DNA from: Gnetum montanum
Taxonomy: Eukaryota > Streptophyta > Gnetopsida > Gnetales > Gnetaceae
DNA: 41,383 nt
Direction of reading: 5' to 3'
NCBI GenBank assembly: GCA_015680685.1
Contig: MNCI01029100.1
Coordinates: forward strand, 1-41,383
The position numbers and the translations under genes were made by a program. Of the stretch, positions 32,810 through 41,383 are shown in pieces (positions within the stretch are counted from its first letter, which is position 1; every line of letters begins with the position of its first letter). The notes below the pieces were generated by a model. That model ran no database searches. It saw only the letters and a program-made list of their open reading frames with translations, and was not told the DNA's origin.

Positions 32810-34036
32810 AAGTTTTACTTGATGCATGGTGAATCTCCACAAGGCCTGACTACTTCTCAAAAGGATGTTGCAAATAAAAGATCAAAAAATCATGTCATTA
32901 TAGGTGATAACACACTATGTCAATGGTCCTATGATGGCATATTATTGGTGTGCGTGGGCAAAATCAAAGCTTGCATAGTCCTTGAGCAAGTTCATGAAGG
33001 TGTATGTAGGGGACATATAGGACCTAAAGCCATGACTGTTAAAATTAGATGACTATGCTATTATTGATCCTATATGGAAAGTGACTACTTATAGAAGGTT
33101 AAAACTTGTGACACCTATCAATAGCATAGCAACTTGATACATGTGCCACCAACTAAGTTACATACTACTTAGATAACTTGGTCATTTCAATGGTGCAAAC
33201 TTGACATTATTAGACTTATAATGCCATAGTCTTCCACAGGGCATAGCTTTATCATCACTACAACCAAATACTTTACAAAGTGGTTTGAATCTATTCCCCT
33301 AAGGAAAACAATGTCTCAGTAAGTTTGTAGGTTCATATTAGATAACATAGTGGCCCGTTTTAGCATACCTTTGACCATAGTTACAGATAATGGACTACAA
33401 TTTAGTAGCTAAGAAATAGAAACCTTTTGTCAATACCTAGGCATCAAGCATTCCTTTTTATCACCATATTACCCTCAAACCAATGGACAAGCTAAAGCTA
33501 GCAACAAGGCTATCATAAAGTTGCTTTAAAATATGCTTAATAATAGCAAACACAAGTGGCATGAGTAGCTTGTCCACACACTTTGGGCCTATCAAACTAC
33601 CTATCAAATTGCAACTAGGGTAATCCCATATAGCCTGGCTTATGGATCTGAACCTAGTTTTCATTTTGAATTGTAGGTTCCATCACTTAGAGTGGCCCTA
33701 TCAGACTTCATCAAGGATTAGCAAAATAAGGAGTTGTGTACCATTGACTTGGATTCAGTGGAGGAGTAGTAGCTATAAATGCATGCTCACATTGAACAAT
33801 ACCAAAAGAGGCAAAAATAATAGCATCACCATGACCTAAAAAAATGAAAGATCAAGAAGAAAGACATGGTCCTCAAGGCTGTTTGTGAGCATGCAGATAA
33901 GTTTTCAACCAACTGGGAGGGTTCTTTCTTGCTCATTAAGGCCTATGGCAATAGACCCATTAGAGTGGCAGACATGGATGGGAATGAATTGGCCAATCTG
34001 GTCAACCATTTCTATCTAAAGTCTTATTATATCTAA
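32810..34036 (+). pseudogene. pol: integrase domain of pol
   Basis: The zinc-binding region is visible: HEGVCRGHIGPKAMTVKIR near 32994, CYYWSYMES, and KTCDTYQ. The catalytic core follows: CKLDIIRLI (first Asp), GHSFIITTTKYFTKWFESIP, IVTDNGLQFSS (second Asp), and YYPQTNGQAKASNKAII, in which the usual catalytic Glu (G-Q-x-E) is Lys. Then come LWAYQTTYQIATRVIPYSLA, YGSEP and the C-terminal NWEGSFLLIKAYGNRP and FYLKSYYI, ending at TAA 34034-34036. Many TAG/TAA stops. Integrase normally inserts the DNA copy into the chromosome. Confidence 0.8.
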
Positions 34037-34699
34037 TATATTTTTCTTTATAGGTACAAACCAATAGTTGACATCAACAATCCTTACACCGAATAACAAG
34101 TCTACATATGATTTCTCTATCTCTATCCCTCTATTTTGCATAATGAACAAACTGTAAGCTTTGTAAATCTAATGTGCATTTCATAGATATCCCTATTCTG
34201 TAACAACTATGACCTATGATGACTTAGTTCACTAGTTGTCTTGCTTGACCTTATGCATTATCTTATAAAAACATGTTTTCTTTATCTCGTTTTCTTGTCC
34301 TCTTGGAGTTGTGCTTGTAGGATGAAGCCTAAAGTCATCACAAAGGTGCAGCTCATCATAGCAACACGTTACCACATGACCTTGATGTGTAAGATTTGGT
34401 AAGTCTATCCTATCATACTAAGAGTGCTTGTTCCACATCATTTTCATTACCATTCCTTAAGCCCAATCTCATAGCCTAATTATGATCTTCCTTGCTCTAA
34501 ATAATAATGATGATTGGTGTTTGAAGCTCATGCATTATGGCCATGCGACATTTTCTTTGTAATGCTCGACCCTCAAGTCTATTGAATGTAACACATCTTA
34601 TTCAATGGGAAAACCAAATCAAAATTGGCCTTACCTAAAACACCACTAATTTCAGCCTAGCACTTTGAAAAATACTCAAGCCCTTTCGAGCTTTCAGGA
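34037..34699. other. 3-prime non-coding region after pol
   Basis: No gene seen. Normal position of the retroelement 3-prime untranslated region. Confidence 0.5.
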
Positions 34700-35450
34700 G
34701 GAAAAATTTGACTAAGGCATGGAACTCAGGTCCAGCTTACTCACACTGTCAAGCTAGCTTGCCCTCAGCATGAGTAACTTCAACAGCTTTAAAATCAAGT
34801 CAAAGATGGCCCAATCTGAAGGTGCAAGCCATCCTCAAGGGCCACTAATGTTAACTCCAAGCTTCAGCATTTAGAGATTCAAATTTTGACATCAAAAGGT
34901 GCAAATTTCCTCACTCACGCTATCACTCACGTTGAGGTCACTCTAGCAGCGTGAGCAACTTTCAAAGCCCAAAACTAAGTCGAAAAAGATCTAATTTCCA
35001 ATGTGCAAGTCATCTTTAGGGTTCATCATCATCGACAAGATTCAAGTTCCAGCCTCCATCAGGTTCAAAATTGCAGGTTTCTACAGCTCACGCTGTGGTC
35101 ACGCTGCACTCACGTTGGCAGCGTGAGTCCAGCGTGAGCTGCCAAAAGTGGTATAAAACAAGGTACATCAAGCTTAATTTTTGATTTTTAGATCATTCCT
35201 AGGGTCAACCACACAGTCAAAAAATAGTTGCACTCAAGAACCAGGCTTCAAAAATCAAAATTTGGTGGAAAATGTGTCATTCTAGCTCACTCACGCTAAG
35301 GTCACACTGGCAGCATGAGTGCAACATGAGTGTAGCATGAGTGCAGAGTGAGCATGTTGAGGACACTCCACAGCAAAATCAACTCATGATGGAAGTCCTA
35401 GATGCCTCAAAAAGCCACAAAGTCACCCAGATCGACATCCTACAGCAGTG
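34700..35450 (+). repeat. diverged tandem array, period about 180 bp (array 2)
   Basis: Four units with a core of mixed CTCACGCT and inverted AGCGTGAG words, cores starting at about 34733, 34911, 35086 and 35285 (steps 178, 175, 199 bp). The best core (35086-35144) contains cacgttggcagcgtgagtcc followed by agcgtgagctgcc, and the units share phrases such as aaaactaagtcgaaaa and aggtgcaa. The core aligns with that of array 1 (gttggctagcatagtcacag...), with GCGTGAG in place of GCATAG. Confidence 0.65.
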
Positions 35451-35639
35451 AATTTAGAGATTGAGAAGTTTCAAGCGAGCCAGAGTCAATTTCTCTTGTT
35501 GTACATTATCATTTCATTGTAAATGTTCATCATTTGTTGGTTTGTCAAGCTCTTACGCTCTAAATTGTATGTGCTTCCATGAGCGTAAGCTAGCTTGAGT
35601 AAGCCAATGCACGCTGTAAGATACATTGCACCTGGTCAA

Positions 35640-35925
35640 AAATGTAGCTTGCCCGCTTGCAAGCTTCTTACACGCGTGCTGCTTCTCCCACCTGCAACGT
35701 TCTTATACGCGCTCTGCTTCACCCACCTGCAAGCTTCTTACACGTGCTCTGCTTGAGTTTTCTCACGCTGTTAGGTCATGTTGTTAGGTCACGCTGTTTG
35801 TCAACTCACGCTATCAGGTCACGCTGTCTGTCAGCTCATATTGCAGCTACTACTCACGCTGTTAGTGATGCTGTTAGTCACACTGTTTCTAGTCATGCTG
35901 TAGTTACTCATGCTTAAGTCGTCCA
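35640..35925 (+). repeat. short-period repeats: CTTnTACACGCGCTCTGCTT and TCACGCTGTTAGG
   Basis: First three units of gcaagcttcttacacg(c/t)g(t)ctctgcttc (35660-35755, about 43 bp apart), then 10 or more copies of (c/g)tCACGCTGtt(a/t)g from 35762 to 35920 at 13-25-bp intervals. The same CACGCTG word as in array 2, now at short period. Confidence 0.65.
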
Positions 35926-36114
35926 GCCCAGCTTACTTACACCCACTATGGAATCCTCCTAGATTAACCCAGTGATGTTGCCAATATCTGACTTTGGGGT
36001 TGAAACCTCAAACCCTGTAACTGCTACGGAACCCATAACTGTTATTGAATAGATAAGCCCCCAAGGCCCTACACACCAGTCACTCATCGGCTGCTCATCG
36101 CTAGGCTAGAACGT

Positions 36115-36185
36115 GTGATAAGTACGACTTGGCTACGAGCATCCACGGGTGTGTACGGCTAGCCAAGGAATCGGCTACTTATCAC
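36115..36185. repeat. imperfect 71-bp inverted repeat at the edge of the duplicated block
   Basis: Arms GTGATAAGTA (36115-36124) plus TTGGCTA (36129-36135) and TAGCCAA (36160-36166) plus TACTTATCAC (36176-36185). The duplicated block starts inside the right arm at 36180. Confidence 0.75.
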
Positions 36186-37529
36186 ACTTAAGCTAAATAG
36201 GTGCCTCAGTACGACCACTTCGAGCACTTGCGTTACGTGTGGTGATCCTAGTAACGATTAGCATTTGGTAGCCACAGTTGCATGGTTTAGGGTGTGTATG
36301 GTAAGTGGGAACGGATGCTAACGCTAGTTAATTTAGACTTAGGACATTAGTTAGAGTTAGTTAGTTTCTCAACCCTTTCCCTCCTAGCTTAGGAGATAAA
36401 CTGAAAAATACCAAAAAAATCGCATACCTCAGACTTGCTTAACCATACACCGTGACACATACAAGCAAGCCTGGGAAGACAACGAATGATTAACCCCAAG
36501 TGTTTCTTGTGGCGTGAGGCATTTAGTTTGCAGAGTTCGACCGGATTGCACGTGCACGCTTGTATTCGTATGGTTGAGTGTAGGGGTACCTCGCCACTCA
36601 TCAGCCACCTACGCATAAACTTTATTTTGTTAGGAACCTCCACCAATGGTTTCATGCAAAATGTAGACATGGAAGCACCCAGTTGAGGTTCAAAAGCTAC
36701 AACAAGCATGATCATAGTATAACGATTAAAACTATGTTCAAATATGAAACTAAAAATGCAACATATAAAAAAAATTCATAAGTACCTGGAAGATCATCTA
36801 GGATGATAATGAGAGGTTCACCTAGATGTGAACCTTAAAATATGGCATCAATGTCATCCAATGTGGGATTGGATAGCCCCTCATCCTCATTTCATTGTAG
36901 AGCCTCCTCCTCTAGGCATGTTTGTTTTGCTTGGGTTGCTAGTTCTTATTGTTTACCTACAAGAATAAGGAAGACAAAACATAGAACAACTTAGCATATT
37001 TTGCCTAAAAAATAATAATAGCATGACCATATAACATAAAACATGAATGCAAAATGAATTTTTAAAAAGTAAATAGAACATACCTACAACCACATGGTGT
37101 GCTTGGCTAAGTCTAACAATGAGCCTCCTCTTCGTAGGCTGCTCAACAACTGGTTTTGTCTCCTCAACCATAAGCCTCTTCAATTTTTCTCTAGCTACTT
37201 CATCAACTTTAGCATGTAATTCCTTGGCCTTCTTAACATTCCCATGGGCAACTTGGGGTTCAACCCATGCTGTCACAAGAAGGACAACACATACCACTAA
37301 AGTGCTTAGTGGTAACAAACAGTGATGTTGACCTTTTGGTATGTTAAAACCTTAAGGAAAATGGAGAACAAAGAATGTTGGCATGGTGTTGTATTTATAG
37401 AACAAGATTATGGACAAGGATTTTAAATTAGAAGCAAGAGAAAAGAAGTCAGAAAGAGCAAAAGACTCAAGAACTCATAGGCAAAGTTGACATCATTAAG
37501 AACTTGTGAAAGATGCTAAAGTTCAAAAG
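36180..37529 (+). repeat. 1350-bp perfect direct repeat, copy 2 (LTR part plus split-gene exons)
   Basis: Same sequence as 23523-24872, covering an LTR right part (36180-36603), the gccac junction and the minus-strand exon block with ATG at 37318 and introns in the same places. The sequence to the left (before 36180) is not the solo-LTR U3, and that to the right becomes relic C gag at 37562. Since LTR and flanking gene are copied together, this copy arose after the LTR insertion, or is an assembly artefact. Confidence 0.9.
36604..37399 (-). pseudogene. second copy of the split minus-strand ORF, exons 1-3
   Basis: Identical to 23947-24742: TATA 37399-37392, exon 1 37318-37084, intron 37083-36957, exon 2 36956-36786, intron 36785-36697, exon 3 36696-36604, ending at the LTR. 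The rest of the gene (after the LTR) is absent here. Confidence 0.4.
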
Positions 37530-37561
37530 ATGACTAAGGATTATGGACAAGGATGCTAAAG

Positions 37562-38881
37562 ATGACTTCGCAGTCCAATCTGAACATGGGGATTCATACC
37601 ATACCGTCAGTCCCCATGCCCATACAAACTCATTATTCCACCCTTTTTTGGAAGAAACTATGCTTCCTCCTTCATCTGCAAACACTCGAGCACTAGTTTC
37701 CTGACAAGAGGTACCTGCTTTCATTCCCATCTTCTCTCTGCTCAATATTCAATCTGATGCGTCCAATTCCATCATACCTCTGCAAGTATACTCCCAACAA
37801 CTCCCTCCCCAAACTAATGTAAGATCAACCTTTCAGCCTCAAGTGATTGGGATGCCATCGGTCATACTAGCTTCCACGTCCATCCATTACATACCTGAAG
37901 TTGAAATCCACGGGGCACCATCTATTACTTCAACCCAACACGTTTAGGGTGTCACTTCACAACCTATGGCTGGGCAGTGGGTTCCACCAGCTATACAGCA
38001 AAACCTTTCTACTCACTACAGTGTACCACATCTTGTAGTCTTAGCCCCGAATGTCATCCCACTACAACAAATGACAATCCAGTAATCTCTCTTTTCACAA
38101 ACAATGCAACAATCAAATTATTATCAACCACAATCCACTCAACCCCCTGGTTTGCCTACCGTCCAAGAGTGGGCAGACACAAAGAAAATGATGCACTCGT
38201 TAGTAGAAGAATTAAAGCACCTCAAAACTGTAAACACCGAGGAAGTCAAAGTACTGGACTTCTATCAAGATGATCCAATCGACCCCTTAGTTCCACCGTT
38301 AACCTTGACGAAGGGAGTCTCATTACCTCAGCTAACTAAGTACAATGGAGAGGGAGACCCAAATGCCCACCTAGTGATGTTCTGAATAGAATGCCTATTA
38401 CTTTAGGCATGGCCTCATGTAATTCTGCGAGTGTTTGCTATGTCCTTAACCAGAAAAGCCTTAGACTGGTACCGAGCTCTACCCCGTAGCTCCAAGGACT
38501 TGTTACACTAGTTTGTCACCCATTTCAAGTACAATCTAAAACCTGAAGCCACGTTGGATAGCTTGATCCAGATTAAACAAGCATCATTAAGAGCCAGCAT
38601 AGAAATTTATCCAAAGGTGGAGTGCAGCCTTGAATGAACTTCATGAGCCCATCTCTGAAACATATCTACTTACCATTCTTAAGGCAGTTGTGAATGATTT
38701 TATTAAGTTGAAGCTTTACTATTTGAAAGCCCGCACATTAAGCCAAGCATTTGTGCAAATTAAAGATATAGAAGAGGCTGCACAAACAAGCAATGACCCA
38801 GCTTACTCGACTTTTAGGAGCCAACATATGAAGAAAGATAAATCCAAAACAATGGTAGTAGTAGTGGCTAAGACAGCCTGA
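37562..38881 (+). pseudogene. gag: Ty3/gypsy gag, relic C (best preserved)
   Basis: A possible start at ATG 37562 (MTSQSNLNMGIHTIPSVPMP) shifts frame near 37625 into a long Pro/Gln/Ser-rich N-terminal region (VYSQQLPPQTNVRSTFQPQ; QQSNYYQPQSTQPPGLPTV). The capsid core runs from about 38190: EWADTKKMMHSLVEELKHL, VLDFYQDDPI, LPQLTKYNGEGDPNAHLVMF, then after TGA 38383 MSLTRKALDWYRALPRSSKD, TAG 38509, FVTHFKYNLKPEATLDSL, a frame change, and open text 38630-38881 (FIKLKLYYLKARTLSQAFVQ). Here the F-I-Q-R-W motif is intact (CAA AGG TGG at 38612-38620), unlike relics A and B, which have stops there. It forms virus-like particle shells. Confidence 0.8.
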
Positions 38882-39345
38882 CCTAACCATCTAGGAAAAA
38901 AGGAAAAACAACCGGCTATCCCAAATGGCTATGAAAGAAACACACCTGCACCTACACCCAAACCTTCATCAAATAGAAACATCAACATGGGTCACGCCCA
39001 TACATTCGAAAGAAAAGACCCTGCTCAATATACACACTTACCTATGAAGCCTTCACAATTGCTTGACCAACTCCTAAAGGCCAGGTTAATCTAGCATAAA
39101 CAAATGTATCCCGTGACCTCTCAAAAACATGATCGATTTTGTGAGTTGGCCAAGAACCTAGCTCTAGTGATAGCTAATGACCCCCCCATTCCAAGAGGCT
39201 TTAGGTTAGATAGGTTTTGTGAATATCACCAATGGTGTGGTTATGGGACTAATTACTTTTCACCTTGAAATAGGATATACAATGCATGATTGACAGGGGT
39301 GAAGTAGTATTCGATGAGGCAAACCAGTAAGACCTCAAAACCAAC
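38882..39345 (+). pseudogene. gag knuckle region, relic C
   Basis: LPMKPSQLLDQLLKARLI near 39040, then RFRLDRFCEYHQWCGYGTN near 39200-39256. This is the family C-x-Y-H-x3-C/G-x-G-x-x-T knuckle, with the last Cys not seen. The single-copy CX2H-type knuckle is where Ogre-type elements have their nucleic-acid-binding motif. Several stops. Confidence 0.55.
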
Positions 39346-39347
39346 CC

Positions 39348-39941
39348 ATGGGAGTCTACAAGGATCCTCTCAATACCAATGATGCATCATATGTGATTAA
39401 TAGTATCCATGTAGAGAATAGACAGGATGTCCTGCGAAAACCTTTTGTGATTCGTAGGCCTTTAGAAAACACACCTACCCCAACATCTCCTCAAACCCGT
39501 GTCATCATACACACATCCCCTACACCACAAAAACCATTCATCATCCGTGTACCTCCTTCCGTTGCAGCAACAATCACACCACTTGAAAAGCAACCCATTC
39601 CCTTTATGATCCAGGTGCCAAAACACCCTGATACACAACCCACCTCCATTCCCTCACGACCTTTGCGAGAACGTCTTATCGACAGACTAACAAGAGAGCA
39701 CCTGGAAAGAGAAAACCATCAACACAAATTAGGACCACCAAAGCCCACACCGCTAAATGCTGTTCCTATGGGTCTGCCCATTAATGAGCCTAGTATGAGT
39801 CATCAAAACAAGGATAATGTCACGAGTTGTGTCCCAAACCCAGCATCCTCGATTACCAACGAAAAAAATCCCTCCACGAGAAATACAAATGTTGGGTCAA
39901 ATGGACCAAATCTCTACAGAAAAGGGTGCCCCAAATGGTAA
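39348..39941 (+). pseudogene. Pro-rich gag-protease linker, relic C, uninterrupted
   Basis: 198 codons without a stop (MGVYKDPLNTNDASYVINSI). Contains three I-R/Q-x-P-type repeats: PFVIRRPLENT, PFIIRVPPSV and PFMIQVPKHP, and then a charged segment RLIDRLTREHLERENHQHK. The matching repeat in relic B (RIPSP, RVPPP) shows that the FxIRxP repeat is a family feature. The function is unknown; a late-domain-like or protease-cleavage spacer role would be inference. Confidence 0.65.
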
Positions 39942-39993
39942 AGACCTAGCAAGTGCAGTGACCCAGGTCACACAAGCTTTGAAATGAAAGAAC

Positions 39994-40866
39994 ATGTCTT
40001 TAAGTTTGTATGTCCTAGTAATGACTTCACTAGTACATCGAGAAGCTCTCATACATATGTTAACTTCGATCCCTGTTATTGAGGACCTTCCTGCAGATGA
40101 GTTGTCTATTTATGCGGTACTATCCCCACAACCCCAAGAGTCAAGGACCACATCCCTAGAGTTTCATGATAACGACATTAAGCTAGATGAGAAAATAGGA
40201 GAAGTCACCACAACCCCTATGTTCATAACGATACAGGTCAATCATTTCAAGATACGTAGGATGCATGTTGATGACGGTGCGGTGACAAACATAATACCTT
40301 TTCCCATCATCGAAAAACTGGGACTTACTAAACAAATACAACCCACGACAACTTCTTTCCTAAAATCCTTCAGTGGTTCCCGTGTTGGTGTGAAAGGTAT
40401 GGTTACCTTGGATTTCATAGCCGGGGACCAATTCCCCACATCAGCTGAATTTGTAGTGGTTAACGAAATGCTAGGGTTTGATCTGATTTTAGGACATCCT
40501 TGGCTAGCTCAACTTAGAGCTGTATCCTCATCAATCCATCAGGAGATCCACCTACCTTATGAGGGTGGTGAAATCATCATACATGGGGATATAACAGTAT
40601 CACTCACTTCCCCACACCCTGGAGTGGATCAAGAGTCAGAAATTGAGTTAGTTGAGCCTAAGAAAGAAACTATGAGCATACGTCCAGACATGAACCCAAT
40701 GTTAACTCACAACCCTACTGAAACTGAGGAAACACCAGACAACACAAACATAGGAGCCATTCCCACTGATGTCTTTTGGTTAGAATTACCCTTTGACATC
40801 ACCGGTGAAGGGGACGGTGAGTATAAGATCATACCTACATGTCCAACCCCTCACGTTAAGCTATAA
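39994..40866 (+). pseudogene. pro: retropepsin-like protease, relic C, open reading frame
   Basis: 290 codons without a stop. MSLSLYVLVMTSLVHREALI opens the frame (equivalent to relics A and B); the protease starts near residue 70. The active-site loop is RMHVDDGAVTNIIPFPIIEK (residues about 88-107), the flap region is near GVKGMVTLDFIAGDQFPTSA, and the second-lobe I-L-G-H-P-W-L-A-Q-L is at about residues 164-173, followed by SSIHQEIHLPYEGGEIIIHG, matching the Ogre protease C-terminal signature. The loop is D-D-G rather than D-S/T-G. An acidic tail runs to TAA 40864. It is the only long open protease in the window, but with no intact gag or pol on either side it is classed as a relic. Confidence 0.75.
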
Positions 40867-40908
40867 AAGATTAAGAGGCAACTCAATAACTAGAGCAAAT
40901 CATTAAAT

Positions 40909-41156
40909 GTCCGGAATGACGTTAAACTACCAATCGTCCGGTATGACGTTAAACTTCCAGCGAACGTCTTTAATGACGTTAAACTAGCCACAGTCAGAAA
41001 TGATCGATTCCTTTTAAAAGCTTCCTGAAACTGTTGTTGCTTTTGGCCCACTATGGCATAAAACTGGTAATCCTTCTTTCTTTGACAATAGATGCAATAG
41101 TCCACCATGACTTTAAACTGATGTGCATAGCGCAAAATGGCTTTAAACTAGGGTTC
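40909..41156 (+). repeat. post-protease tandem repeats, relic C
   Basis: Units at about 40909-40935, 40936-40965 and 40966-40995 (30 bp; gtccgg(a/t)atgacgttaaact) and more diverged units at 41045-41072, 41100-41126 and 41127-41156 (ccactatggcataaaactgg). Core ATGnCnTnAAACT as in relics A and B. In the protease frame the first units translate as RNDVKLP, RYDVKLP and FNDVKLA. Confidence 0.75.
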
Positions 41157-41383
41157 AATATGTCGCAAGTTTACAAACATTCACTACGTTATGTCAAATT
41201 TTCATTTAAATGATATAAGTTGCAGTCTCTATCTATGCCTTCTTGTTACTTTCCTCTTTTACAAGTGTTGATTTACGTTTTGTTCCCCCATTTTACATTT
41301 AGCTACATGCATATGTTCACAATAACACTTGAAAAAACAAATAAAAAGAGAAAACACATAAAATAAAAAAATGATACGTCAAC
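41157..41383. other. AT-rich sequence, no gene seen
   Basis: Non-coding, runs to the window end. Continuation of the spacer after the relic C protease. Confidence 0.5.

Noticed and set aside
23523-37529. Identical 1350-bp blocks read as the two LTRs of a young element
   Set aside because: The LTR end is at 23946/36603 by its CA and target-site duplication, and the identity continues 926 bp into gene-like DNA; the sequence between is far too decayed for a young element.
2-40866. TAG as a reassigned or read-through sense codon
   Set aside because: TAA and TGA stops are also frequent, frameshifts and catalytic-residue losses are present, and plant nuclear genes use the standard code; decay explains it better. 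The shared positions are still reported.

Overview
This window is a stretch of plant nuclear DNA made almost entirely of old, nested Ty3/gypsy LTR retrotransposons. The plant assignment rests on three things: the Tat/Ogre-type retroelement lineage (gag-protease with a short CxYH-type knuckle, and a pol carrying a second, archaeal-type RNase H), a plant-type glutamate-receptor-like (GLR) gene fragment, and AT-rich, stop-riddled reading frames of the kind left by cytosine decay in a large repeat-rich genome. The species cannot be named from the sequence; a gymnosperm or another large plant genome would fit. No intact gene was found. RNA genes and CRISPR arrays were looked for by eye only and none was seen.

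Layout. 0-1.45 kb: decayed coiled-coil ORF of unknown function, followed by a polypurine tract and an LTR (1637-2483, + strand). 2.67-5.2 kb: gag and protease of relic A (+). 5.8-11.9 kb: a minus-strand, gag-only element with two LTRs and a candidate target-site duplication. 12.6-13.4 kb: GLR pseudogene (-). 13.5-17.1 kb: a second gag-only relic (D, +) with its 5-prime junction. 17.1-21.4 kb: gag and protease of relic B (+). 22.4-24.75 kb: a minus-strand, apparently intron-containing decayed ORF, split by a solo LTR that has a perfect 5-bp target-site duplication and contains a 19-N gap. 25-30.4 kb: non-coding DNA including a ~185-bp-period satellite-like array. 30.5-34.0 kb: decayed pol (RT, RNase H, archaeal-type RNase H, integrase). 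34.0-36.1 kb: its 3-prime region with a second ~180-bp array. 36.18-37.53 kb: exact copy of 23.52-24.87 kb. 37.56-40.87 kb: gag and protease of relic C (+), the best preserved, followed by short tandem repeats.

How the parts fit together. Relics A, B and C are homologous gag-protease modules of one Ogre/Tat-like family. Each is followed by short tandem repeats with the same core, which in Ogre-type elements would lie in the spacer or intron between protease and reverse transcriptase. The pol block at 30.5-34.0 kb is of the matching type and may be the downstream half of relic B, with later insertions and arrays between them; this is inference. The most unusual signals are two related ~180-bp arrays on both sides of pol, the shared post-protease repeats, stop codons at the same gag positions in separate relics, a possible spliced antisense gene broken by a solo LTR, and a 1350-bp perfect duplication that starts exactly at an assembly gap.
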